Below, piece by piece: positions 30,460 to 37,697 of a stretch of 37,697 bases of DNA. A program made the position numbers and the translations under genes. The notes under the pieces were generated by a model that searched no databases, was not told where the DNA came from, and worked only from the letters and a program-made list of their open reading frames with translations. The first letter of the stretch is position 1, and every line of letters begins with the position of its first letter. The DNA is taken from the NCBI GenBank assembly GCA_015056005.1, contig SVHB01000018.1, positions 1-37,697 on the forward strand, in the 5' to 3' direction. Source of the DNA: Clostridiales bacterium. GTDB lineage: Bacteria > Bacillota > Clostridia > Christensenellales > UBA1750.

Positions 30460-32922
30460 CTAAAAACTCTCCCTGTAGGTCTCGATGAAGTTTCCGCTTC
30501 CGTCGTAGCTGTAGACCAGGCGGGTATCCGGGGAGGATGGATCGTACTCGTATTTCCAAACGGCTTCAAGGGAATTGTTCTCATTGTAGTAATAACGCTC
30601 GCTGATCTGACCGCCGTCATCTGTGTAGACGTATTCATAGCGGTGAGAATATTCGCCGTTTTCTATGGCATCATAGGTCGTTTCGGAAATGAGCCGGTTC
30701 TTTTTATCATAGCCGTATACGACCAGGAAATTGCCCGAGTCGGCGTGATTGAAGTACGCCTTGGAGTACATGCGGCCCAAGTTATCATATTCGTAGGTGT
30801 AGGTGATGTACTTGTTCCCGTCTTCAAGGTAGGTCACTTCCCGGGCGAGCTGACCAAGCTCGTTATAGGTGTGCTCGGTCCTTCGGTGCAGCTGTCCGTT
30901 GGAGAATATCGCTATCTCTTCAAGATCATCCTTGGAATTGTAGGTGTAAGAGGTTTCCTCCACCCAGCCGTCCGAGAAGGTTCTCTTTGAGGATACGATC
31001 AGACCGGAATCCGTGTAGGTGTTTTCGACCGTTTCGACAAGCATACCCCAGCTGTATTCCTGCGACTTTACTACATTGCCGTTTTCGTCGAATACTTCTT
31101 CTGTAAAGTGAAGCTTTACATCAAGAATATCCCAAACGGTGCGCTCTTTTTTTGATTCAAGCTCGAAGAAAAGCCCGTCGGAAGTGAATACATTGCAGCT
31201 GTCCTCTGCAGGGCAAAGGGTGTATACGCTGCCGTCTGAGAAGGTAAGGTACATAAGCGTGGAGAAAGGACAGCCGGTGGCGGAGCATTTTTTTGCTGAA
31301 CCCAAAAGCGAGACAAGCTCCGAAAGCATTTCTTCGTCTGCGGTATATTTTTCTCCAAGCACGCTCATTTCGGCTGAAATGAGCTGCTTTTTTTTGAGAA
31401 TATCGGGATGGAAGGGCTCATATGCGCTTTTGCCTGCGTTCAGCTTAACAACGGCATAGTAGCCGCATTCTTCGTATTTGTATTCGCTTGCGATATATGC
31501 GCCGTCCGGGCCGAAAATATTGAAAACGATGTAATAGCTGCCCGGATCAAGCCAGTAGAGCTTGGTATTTCCGTAGTAATAAAGGCTCTCGTCGTCGGGT
31601 TCATAGAGGGTGAAGTCTTCGTTGTAAAGCTCAGAGCCCGCAGTCATGCTGCCGCCGGAGGGGAAATCGACCGAAAAACTGCCGTCAAAATCGATCTCGG
31701 GGATTTCATCTTTTACCGATTCAAGATCAAGCGGTTTGCCGTCGGCAAAGATAAAGGCTTCGCCGTTCCAAGTGTTTTTCCACATCAGCTGAGTATAGGG
31801 CTCTACGGTCTGTCCGCAGGAGGTGAAGGTCATGAGCGCTGAAGGCTCGGGCTCTATGGTGGGTTCGGGGGATGAAGAGGGCAGGACCAAGGGCTCAAGC
31901 ACCTCGGGCGCGGGTGAAGCAGCCGCGATGTCTGCGGGAAGTGAGTTATCGGGCTTATTCCGGGAGGCTCCCGTAAAGGTGCAGGCGGCGGCTATGAGTG
32001 TTAAGAGCAAAAGAACGATCAGCGCAAAAACGGCGGTCTTCGGACGCTTGGCTATGAGCTTTATGCGCTCGTATATCGCGCGCTTGCCCGATACCATGGT
32101 GGTGGCTCCCGAAAGTATGGAAGCGGGCGAACGCTTTTTTACGGTCAGACCTATGAGCGTATCGCCGTAAGGCACGCGCTCGTTTTCGCCTATGCGCCCG
32201 ATTGTGCCCTCGTCGCAGGCAAGCTCGCAATCGCGCCTTGAAAGGCTCGCCGCCAGCCATACGAGGGGATTGTACCAGTGGAGAGCAACCGCTGCTCCTC
32301 TAAGACATGACCATATATGGTCACCGTGATAAAAATGGGTGAGCTCGTGTGCAAGAACATGGCGAAGCTTTGTACCGTCATCGATAACCTTTGGGGTTAT
32401 GTATACAGAGGGGGCGAAAATTCCGAAAAGGCAGGGAGTTTCTATCCACCTGAGCGCATAGACCTTTAAGGGAAAATCAACGACACGGACCCTTCTTCTG
32501 CTGCGCAGCAAACGAAAATAAAAGTACAGATTACAGAAAATGAACCATAGGGCGAATATCGCGGCGCCCAAAACATATATGCCCAGCACGAGCTCGTCAT
32601 AATTTACCGAAGCAGCGCTTGCTTGCTCATGAGGATGATCCGCGCTCGGAGCTGTGCTGTGATCGCCGGGCGGGATGATTGGCGTTTGGGTGGCAGGGGA
32701 GGCGATAATGATCGCTTCGGTAAAGTGAAGCGTGTCCATATCGGGCATGGTGTTCATGATGCTGACAGGGCTTTGTCCGAAGCTTACGGGAACGATGAGT
32801 CTTATGAGCACCAGAAGCCAGAGTGCATATCTGATCTTCAGGCTCAGCCTGTTCTTCAGAAGCTGCCTTATAAGGACGACTATAATAATGAGCGCGCTTG
32901 AAGAAACGATCCACTGCGTCAT
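30460..32922 (-). CDS. BlaR1-like M56 sensor protease with YD-like repeats
   Basis: An 820-aa membrane protein. Two N-terminal helices (about 8-48), a third at 110-137, then the cytoplasmic M56 zinc protease with AHELTHFYHGDH (His192, Glu193, His196) and DCELACDE as the further ligand region, then a fourth helix at 297-314. Beyond a Pro/Ser-rich linker, residues about 350-600 form an external domain I do not recognise, and residues about 640-820 contain six or seven Tyr-rich units of 20-27 aa (TYNELGQL, YEYDNLGRM, YGYDKKNRL, YSYDGSGNF), like YD/RHS repeats. In BlaR1 a beta-lactam-binding domain occupies this place. The start overlaps the blaI-like stop as ATGA, so repressor and protease are coupled. 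The signal is unknown. Confidence 0.85.
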   Translation of the reverse strand: MTQWIVSSSALIIIVVLIRQLLKNRLSLKIRYALWLLVLIRLIVPVSFGQSPVSIMNTMPDMDTLHFTEAIIIASPATQTPIIPPGDHSTAPSADHPHEQASAASVNYDELVLGIYVLGAAIFALWFIFCNLYFYFRLLRSRRRVRVVDFPLKVYALRWIETPCLFGIFAPSVYITPKVIDDGTKLRHVLAHELTHFYHGDHIWSCLRGAAVALHWYNPLVWLAASLSRRDCELACDEGTIGRIGENERVPYGDTLIGLTVKKRSPASILSGATTMVSGKRAIYERIKLIAKRPKTAVFALIVLLLLTLIAAACTFTGASRNKPDNSLPADIAAASPAPEVLEPLVLPSSSPEPTIEPEPSALMTFTSCGQTVEPYTQLMWKNTWNGEAFIFADGKPLDLESVKDEIPEIDFDGSFSVDFPSGGSMTAGSELYNEDFTLYEPDDESLYYYGNTKLYWLDPGSYYIVFNIFGPDGAYIASEYKYEECGYYAVVKLNAGKSAYEPFHPDILKKKQLISAEMSVLGEKYTADEEMLSELVSLLGSAKKCSATGCPFSTLMYLTFSDGSVYTLCPAEDSCNVFTSDGLFFELESKKERTVWDILDVKLHFTEEVFDENGNVVKSQEYSWGMLVETVENTYTDSGLIVSSKRTFSDGWVEETSYTYNSKDDLEEIAIFSNGQLHRRTEHTYNELGQLAREVTYLEDGNKYITYTYEYDNLGRMYSKAYFNHADSGNFLVVYGYDKKNRLISETTYDAIENGEYSHRYEYVYTDDGGQISERYYYNENNSLEAVWKYEYDPSSPDTRLVYSYDGSGNFIETYRESF

Positions 32923-33302
32923 TTCTTTTCCTCCGCCTTTCTCAGTATTTCATAAAGCTCGTCTATCTCGTCCTTTGAAAGAGCCTGCTTTTGGGTGAGA
33001 TGGCTTATGAGCATGCTGACGCTGCCCTTGTATACCCTGTCTATGAAGCTTCTGGTCTCGCTTATGACCGCGTCCTCTCTCTTTATCAGAGGCGAGTATA
33101 CTTTTACGCCGTCCTTTTCTTCGCAGCGTATATAACCCTTGTCGCTCATCCTTTTGAGCATTGTAAGGGTAGTCGATCTGGTCCAGCCGACCGATGAGGA
33201 AAGATATTCGCAGGCCTCTCTGCCGGTTTTGGGAAAGGATTCCCAGAGACATTCCATCACGTTCCATTCTGTGGGGGTAAGCATCACTTCATTATTATTC
33301 AA
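32919..33302 (-). CDS. BlaI/MecI family transcriptional repressor
   Basis: A 127-aa winged-helix repressor of normal BlaI length. LTPTEWNVMECLWE, GWTRSTTLTMLKRMSDKGYI (recognition helix and wing) and a C-terminal dimer helix region (SMLISHLTQKQALSKDEIDELYEIL) are clear. Family members bind TACA-N-TGTA palindromes and are cleaved when the partner M56 protease fires. The start is most likely TTG at 33302, 8 nt after AGGAGG; the GTG at 33311 overlaps that site. Two matching operators sit in its promoter, so it represses itself. No beta-lactamase gene is adjacent. Confidence 0.93.
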   Translation of the reverse strand: MNNNEVMLTPTEWNVMECLWESFPKTGREACEYLSSSVGWTRSTTLTMLKRMSDKGYIRCEEKDGVKVYSPLIKREDAVISETRSFIDRVYKGSVSMLISHLTQKQALSKDEIDELYEILRKAEEKK

Positions 33303-33317
33303 ATATAACACCTCCTT

Positions 33318-33332
33318 GTTTACAATGTAAAC
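33318..33332. promoter_or_regulatory. BlaI-type operator 1
   Basis: Perfect palindrome GTTTACAATGTAAAC, containing TACA-A-TGTA, the BlaI/MecI core. It lies just after the -10 and covers the likely transcription start of the repressor operon. Confidence 0.85.
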
Positions 33333-33334
33333 AC

Positions 33335-33363
33335 ATTATAAGTCAAGTTGTCTACAATGTCAA
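33335..33363 (-). promoter_or_regulatory. Promoter of the BlaI-M56 operon
   Basis: Minus-strand TTGACA (33358-33363), 17-bp spacer, TATAAT (33335-33340): perfect consensus, flanked by the two operators. Confidence 0.87.
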
Positions 33364-33364
33364 C
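33350..33364. promoter_or_regulatory. BlaI-type operator 2
   Basis: GTCTACAATGTCAAC differs from operator 1 at two positions and covers the -35 of the repressor operon. The two centres are 32 bp apart, about three helical turns. Confidence 0.78.
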
Positions 33365-33398
33365 AGCATATACGGAATATAAGGCGCAAAAAGCGGGA

Positions 33399-33427
33399 TT
33401 GTACGCACAATGGCGCTGTGGTAAAAT
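33399..33427 (+). promoter_or_regulatory. Promoter of the small membrane protein-azlCD operon
   Basis: TTGTAC (33399-33404), 17-bp spacer, TAAAAT (33422-33427). It diverges from the BlaI promoter; operator 2 ends 35 bp upstream of its -35. Confidence 0.6.
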
Positions 33428-33456
33428 ATGTTATATTGTAATCAGTGGAGGTAATT

Positions 33457-33774
33457 ATGAAAAAGGGCTCTGCGCTTGTTCCTTATATAATCGCATTTGT
33501 TTTGTGCTTTTATTTTTTGCCGCTCATCATGACCAACACCGCGGCGGCAATGTTTGTTATGCTGATACTCGTTCCCGCGCTTATAATACTTATAAGCCTT
33601 GTACACGGAATAAAGCATGGGTTTGATATAAGGCTTTCTGTATGCGCGCTGATACTTTTTATACCGACATTGTTTATTTTTTATAATGTAAGCGCGTGGG
33701 TATATGTGCCCGTGTATTTTGGATTGTCTCTCCTTACCGATCTTTTGGGTGGATATATAAAGAAAAAGAACTGA
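33457..33774 (+). CDS. Small membrane protein of unknown function
   Basis: A 105-aa protein with about four hydrophobic helices (residues 8-25, 30-50, 60-80 and 83-100), a Lys-rich N terminus (MKKGS) and C terminus (YIKKKN). I do not recognise a family. The ATG at 33457 has GGAGG upstream. The azlC start follows after one base, so it belongs to the azlCD transcript and may aid that exporter, although proximity to the BlaI system leaves other possibilities. Confidence 0.75.
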   Translation: MKKGSALVPYIIAFVLCFYFLPLIMTNTAAAMFVMLILVPALIILISLVHGIKHGFDIRLSVCALILFIPTLFIFYNVSAWVYVPVYFGLSLLTDLLGGYIKKKN

Positions 33775-33775
33775 A

Positions 33776-34483
33776 ATGAAAAAAGATAACAGATATTTGA
33801 AAGCACTTGCGGCAGCTTTTCCGCATACAATACCCATACTCATGGGCTTTTCTTTCCTTGGGATGACCTACGGCATTTTTATGACCGCATCGGGATTCCC
33901 TTGGTGGTATCCATGCCTGACCAGCGTGGTCATTTTTGCGGGCTCCGCAGAATTTGTGGCGGTAAACCTCCTTCTTGGGGCGTTCGACCTTGCGCAGGCA
34001 TTTTTTATGACCATAATGATAAACGCAAGGCATGTTTTTTACGGAATTTCAATGCTGGAAAAATATAAGGGCATGGGGCTTAAAAAATTTTATCTTATAT
34101 TCGGGCTTTGCGACGAAAGCTTTTCCATAAACTGCACGGCAAACATTCCCGAGGATGTGGATAAAGGGCTGTTCATGCTTTTTGTGACCATACTCGATCA
34201 TTCCTATTGGGTCCTTGGCTCGTCCCTTGGCGGTATATTCGGAAATTTCCTGCATTTTAATACCACGGGGCTGGATTTTGTTATGACAGCGATGTTCGTT
34301 GTGATCTTCCTTGAACAATGGCTGAAGGAAAAGGATCATCTGAGCGCGCTTATAGGTCTTTTTGTATCGACGGCGGCGCTTTTGGTGTTCGGCGCGGAAA
34401 GCTTTTTGCTCCCTGCAATGGCGGGAATACTTGTAAGCCTTACGCTTATGCGCAAAAGGCTTGAGAAGGGCGGTGTGAAATGA
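33776..34483 (+). CDS. azlC: AzlC family branched-chain amino acid exporter subunit
   Basis: A 235-aa membrane protein. [49 protein letters not shown] and the DESFSIN stretch are AzlC hallmarks. AzlC with AzlD exports branched-chain amino acids and analogues. Length is normal. Ribosome site is weak, in line with coupling to the gene just upstream. It overlaps azlD by 4 bp (ATGA). No Lrp-like azlB regulator is nearby. Confidence 0.92.
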   Translation: MKKDNRYLKALAAAFPHTIPILMGFSFLGMTYGIFMTASGFPWWYPCLTSVVIFAGSAEFVAVNLLLGAFDLAQAFFMTIMINARHVFYGISMLEKYKGMGLKKFYLIFGLCDESFSINCTANIPEDVDKGLFMLFVTILDHSYWVLGSSLGGIFGNFLHFNTTGLDFVMTAMFVVIFLEQWLKEKDHLSALIGLFVSTAALLVFGAESFLLPAMAGILVSLTLMRKRLEKGGVK

Positions 34484-34809
34484 TGACGATGTCCCAGCAG
34501 CTGATGACCATAGGCGCGGTGGCGCTTGCAACTGTCATCACAAGGTTTCTGCCGTTCATCGTTTTCCCTGCAGGCAAGCCCCAGCCAAAGTATGTCGGCT
34601 TTTTGGGCAAATTCCTGCCCGGCGCCGTGTTTTCGATGCTGGTGGTGTTCTGTCTTAAAAATGTTTCGATACTATCGGGCAGCCACGGCATCCCGGAGCT
34701 TATCGCCATAACGGCGGTTGTCCTGCTCCACCTTTACAAGCGCAACATGCTCATATCCATTGCGGGCGGTACTGTGCTTTATATGCTTTTGGTGCAGCTT
34801 GTGTTTTAA
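34480..34809 (+). CDS. azlD: AzlD family branched-chain amino acid exporter subunit
   Basis: A 109-aa protein with four membrane helices, the small partner of Azl[45 protein letters not shown] shows the conserved RFLPF and LPxAV patterns of AzlD. It starts within the azlC stop and ends the operon; no clear terminator follows, so read-through into the M32 gene is possible. Confidence 0.92.
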   Translation: MMTMSQQLMTIGAVALATVITRFLPFIVFPAGKPQPKYVGFLGKFLPGAVFSMLVVFCLKNVSILSGSHGIPELIAITAVVLLHLYKRNMLISIAGGTVLYMLLVQLVF

Positions 34810-34814
34810 GCTTC

Positions 34815-34843
34815 TTGAATTGTTTTGGCGGATGTATTATACT
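34815..34843 (+). promoter_or_regulatory. Promoter of the M32 carboxypeptidase gene
   Basis: TTGAAT (34815-34820), 17-bp spacer, TATACT (34838-34843), directly after the azlD stop. Confidence 0.7.
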
Positions 34844-34886
34844 TGCTTTATGATTTGTTGTTTATAAACAGAATTGGAGGATAAAT

Positions 34887-36386
34887 ATGCTTACGGATAC
34901 CATAAAAGCTTTCAAGGAATATCAGAAGAAAATGGCCGCTTATCACTATGCGGCGGGCGTTATGTATGTTGACGGTACCACTGCGGCGCCTGCAAGCTCC
35001 TATAAGGCCAGGGGCGCGGCGCTTAAAGAGCTCAGCGGCATTTCTTATCAGCTTTCCGTATCTCAGGAGCTTCGCGATATGCTCAAGGAGCTTATGGAGC
35101 ACAAGGACGAGCTTGATTTTGTGACCATGCGCGAGGCTGAGGAGATGACCGAAAGCCTTGAAAGAATGAGCAAGATCCCTCAGGAAGAGTTCGTGGCATA
35201 TTCGGTTCTTACCAGCGAATCGGAGCACATCTGGGCAAAGGCGAAGAACACCAACGATTACGCCGCTTTCCGTCCCTATCTTGAAAAGATTATCGAGACC
35301 AAGCGCCGTTTCTCCGGCTATACCGATCCCGGCGTGCCTGTAATGGACGCGCTTTTGGATCATTACGAAAAGGGTTTGAATACCAAGATCCTTGACGAGT
35401 ATTTTGCAAACGTGAAGGAAAAGCTGGTTCCGATCATCCTTGCCATCGGCAAAAAGGGACAGAAGCCCGAATATCCCTTCATGAACGCTTATTATCCCAT
35501 CGAAAAGCAGCGCGAATTTTCGCAGTACCTCATGGATGTTTTAACCATCGACAAGGAACGCTGCCAGATGGCTGAGACCGAGCATCCCTACACCTCCGGT
35601 CTTAACCTTGATGACGTAAGGCTCACCACTCATTTCTACGAGGATTCCTTTACCAATAACATGTTCACCATGATCCACGAAGGCGGTCATGCGATATATG
35701 AACTGGGCTCCGACAGGTCTCTTGCCGATTCTTCCCTTGCGGGCGGTGCGGCAATGAGCATACATGAGTCCCAGTCAAGGTTCTTTGAGAATATGATCGG
35801 CAGATCAAAGGAGTTCTGCGAGTTCGTGTTCCCCAAACTCTGTGAGCTTTTCCCCGAGCAGCTTTTGGGATACACCGCAAACGATCTTTATCTTGCAGTC
35901 AACAGAGCTGAGCCCTCCCTTATCAGGATCGAAGCTGACGAGCTGACCTATTCTCTGCACATCATGGTCAGGTATGAGCTTGAAAAGCAGCTGATAGAAG
36001 GCAGCCTTTCCACCTATGATCTGCCCGAAGCATGGAATGCCAAGATGAAGGAGTATCTGGGCGTCGATGTTCCCGACGATGCGCACGGCGTGCTGCAGGA
36101 TGTTCACTGGGGCGGCGGTATGATCGGTTATTTCCCCTCCTATTCTCTGGGCAGCGCATACGCGGCGCAGATGTACGCTTGCATGGAAAAGGATATCGAT
36201 GTAAGCTCGAGCGTAAGAAAGGGCGATCTCAAGCCCATCATTGATTGGCTGGGTGAGAGGATACATAAGCACGGTCAGCTCTATAAGCCGGGCGAGATCA
36301 TCGAAAAAGCCTGCGGCGGCGAGTTTGATCCCAAGTTCTACTGCGATTACCTTGCAAAGAAATACAGCGAAATATATGAGCTTTGA
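34887..36386 (+). CDS. M32 family metallocarboxypeptidase
   Basis: A 499-aa cytoplasmic carboxypeptidase of Taq/Pfu type. The zinc site is MIHEGGHAIYELG (His264, Glu265, His268), with the third ligand in the following ISMHESQSRFFEN (here SIHESQSRFFEN). TSGLNLDDVRLTTHFYEDSFTNN, RIEADELTYSLHIMVRYELEK and VHWGGGMIGYFPSYSLGSAYAAQ are further M32 blocks. It trims C-terminal residues from peptides. The ATG at 34887 follows TTGGAGG. A single gene with its own promoter and terminator. Confidence 0.95.
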   Translation: MLTDTIKAFKEYQKKMAAYHYAAGVMYVDGTTAAPASSYKARGAALKELSGISYQLSVSQELRDMLKELMEHKDELDFVTMREAEEMTESLERMSKIPQEEFVAYSVLTSESEHIWAKAKNTNDYAAFRPYLEKIIETKRRFSGYTDPGVPVMDALLDHYEKGLNTKILDEYFANVKEKLVPIILAIGKKGQKPEYPFMNAYYPIEKQREFSQYLMDVLTIDKERCQMAETEHPYTSGLNLDDVRLTTHFYEDSFTNNMFTMIHEGGHAIYELGSDRSLADSSLAGGAAMSIHESQSRFFENMIGRSKEFCEFVFPKLCELFPEQLLGYTANDLYLAVNRAEPSLIRIEADELTYSLHIMVRYELEKQLIEGSLSTYDLPEAWNAKMKEYLGVDVPDDAHGVLQDVHWGGGMIGYFPSYSLGSAYAAQMYACMEKDIDVSSSVRKGDLKPIIDWLGERIHKHGQLYKPGEIIEKACGGEFDPKFYCDYLAKKYSEIYEL

Positions 36387-36397
36387 TGCTGAAAGAC

Positions 36398-36422
36398 GGC
36401 AGCCTTCGGGCTGCCTTTTTTA
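36398..36422 (+). terminator. Intrinsic terminator after the M32 gene
   Basis: A perfect 7-bp stem GGCAGCC/GGCTGCC with a stable TTCG tetraloop and six Ts. Confidence 0.93.
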
Positions 36423-36514
36423 TATCGAATTTTGACTGAAATTATTGCTTTATTGTCTGGAATGAAAAGGCTGCGGGAAAGTATAATGAATACATAGCAA
36501 ATGAGGTGAATTAT

Positions 36515-37697
36515 ATGGAAAGCGTAAAGGTTTTTGAATATATGCTGACTTTACCGACGTATCCCGAGCCTGAGCCTGAGGATATGCCGATGTTTGCTCA
36601 AAATCGCGTGCATCAACGGTCAAGCGGCAATCCGTATCCCAATCCTGTAGTGGTCAGGACAGACAGGTCACATAAAGAGGATAAGGAATATATATGCATA
36701 TGCATAGAAAACGAGTTTTTGAAGATAGAGCTTTTACCGCAGCTTGGCGGCAGGGTATATTCGGCTCTGGACAAGCGCACCGGGTATGACTTTTTCTATA
36801 AGCAGCATGTCATAAAGCCTGCTCTGATCGGTATGCTGGGCTCATGGATATCGGGTGGAATAGAGTTTAACTGGCCTTGCCATCACCGTCCTTCCACGTT
36901 CATGCCGGTGGATTATAAGATAGAACGCGAAAAAGACGGCGCTGTAACCGTTTGGATGAGTGAGAATGAGCCGCTTGACAGGATGAAGGGCATGGTGGGC
37001 ATACGCTTGGCTCCCTTTGAAGCCGGATTTGAGACAAGAATGCGCGTGTTCAACCGTGCAGAAACAAGAAAATCATTTCTTTGGTGGGAAAATGCCGCTG
37101 TTCCGGTAAATGAGGACTATGAGCTGTTCTTTCCGCCTGATGTACATTTTGTGCAGTTCCATTACAGGAAAAATGTGACGTCCTTCCCGATCGCCAAGGG
37201 TGTTTATAACGGTATCAGGATGGGAGAAGGCGTTGATATAAGAAAGCATAGGAATACCCGCCAGCCCACAAGCTATTTCTGCGCCGCCAGCCATTATGAT
37301 TTTTTTGGCGGGTACGACCACGGCAAAAACGCAGGTGTTGTGCATATTGGTGACCATGATGTTTCGGTAGGAAAAAAGATGTTCACATGGGCGTATAATC
37401 AGCTTTCAAGGTCGTGGGAAAAGGCTTTGACGGATGATGACGGGATGTATGCGGAGCTCATGGCGAGCAGCTATTCCAACAATCAGCCGGATTTTGCATG
37501 GCTGGAGCCATATGAAGAAAAGACGTTTTCTCAGTTCTGGTATCCGATAGCAAATACAGGCGTGCCGATTTGTGCGACCGTAGATGCGGCGTTGAGTATT
37601 TCGCAAAAAGAAGTGCTTTTGTATGCCGTAAGAAATATAAAGAATGCCCGCGTTCTGATAAATGGGAAAGAGCATATTATGTCTGTTTGCGCGGGCG
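36515..37697 (+). CDS. DUF5107 domain protein, 3' end beyond the window
   Basis: An open frame of 394 codons without a stop in the window, starting at ATG 36515 behind GAGGTG. ELLPQLGGRVYSALDKRTGY, DFFYKQHVIKPALIGMLGSW and ISGGIEFNWPCHHRPSTFMP are the DUF5107 core, a galactose-mutarotase-like beta-sandwich often followed by TPR repeats and found with glycoside hydrolases. No signal peptide. About 390 of a typical 1000 or more residues are seen. A TATAAT at 36482-36487 may be its -10, but I see no matching -35. A role in carbohydrate use is inferred from the family and from GH51 and GH10 in the window. Confidence 0.88.
   Translation, partial: MESVKVFEYMLTLPTYPEPEPEDMPMFAQNRVHQRSSGNPYPNPVVVRTDRSHKEDKEYICICIENEFLKIELLPQLGGRVYSALDKRTGYDFFYKQHVIKPALIGMLGSWISGGIEFNWPCHHRPSTFMPVDYKIEREKDGAVTVWMSENEPLDRMKGMVGIRLAPFEAGFETRMRVFNRAETRKSFLWWENAAVPVNEDYELFFPPDVHFVQFHYRKNVTSFPIAKGVYNGIRMGEGVDIRKHRNTRQPTSYFCAASHYDFFGGYDHGKNAGVVHIGDHDVSVGKKMFTWAYNQLSRSWEKALTDDDGMYAELMASSYSNNQPDFAWLEPYEEKTFSQFWYPIANTGVPICATVDAALSISQKEVLLYAVRNIKNARVLINGKEHIMSVCAG

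Noticed and set aside
30460-33302. A beta-lactam resistance operon
   Set aside because: BlaI and an M56 protease are present, but there is no penicillin-binding sensor domain and no beta-lactamase or PBP2a gene in the window.

Overview
This 37.7 kb window looks like chromosomal core of a Gram-positive Clostridia-type bacterium, probably an uncultured gut lineage related to Christensenellales or Oscillospirales (an inference from gene content; no 16S is present). The signs are dnaJ-prmA-rsmE, mtaB-HIT-rpsU, ftsK-rimO-pgsA-cinA and the TIGR03960-TIGR03936-rng trio in Firmicutes-like arrangements, strong AGGAGG-type ribosome sites, near-consensus sigma-A promoters, Gram-positive LexA boxes and a BlaI/M56 pair. 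I see no phage, insertion sequence, CRISPR array, tRNA or rRNA.

Layout. 1-271: a structured dispersed repeat. 272-4460 (minus): rpsU, a Cys-rich DUF5714 protein, a GH51 arabinofuranosidase, mtaB and a HIT protein. 4756-7586 (plus): dnaJ, prmA, rsmE. 7737-8972: a cytoplasmic GH10 enzyme. 9023-13005 (minus): a GDPD, an ABC exporter and mgtE, the last behind a ~200-nt leader with an intrinsic terminator. 13324-16718 (plus): a P-type ATPase and a PPP-like phosphoesterase. 16807-27394 (plus): ftsK, a shrunken FtsK-motor paralogue, rimO, pgsA, cinA, two radical-SAM-linked genes and rng. 27491-29731: a divergent SOS unit with dinB plus a small partner on the minus strand and an SRAP (HMCES/YedK-like) gene on the plus strand, around two LexA boxes. 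29732-30459: a repeat island without genes. 30460-33302 (minus): an M56 (BlaR1-like) sensor protease carrying YD-like repeats, and its BlaI-type repressor. 33457-37697 (plus): a small membrane protein, azlCD, an M32 carboxypeptidase and the start of a DUF5107 protein.

How the genes work together. Translation and tRNA/ribosome modification dominate (rpsU, mtaB, prmA, rsmE, rimO, rng), with protein folding (dnaJ), chromosome segregation (ftsK) and phospholipid synthesis (pgsA). GH51, GH10 and DUF5107 suggest intracellular use of imported plant-polysaccharide fragments. The SOS unit pairs translesion synthesis with abasic-site protection under one operator region. Points most worth a second look are the M56-YD-repeat receptor with two BlaI operators, the mini-FtsK coupled to ftsK, the mgtE attenuator leader, the SOS divergon, and a ~130-bp three-hairpin repeat whose stems covary between two copies 30 kb apart.
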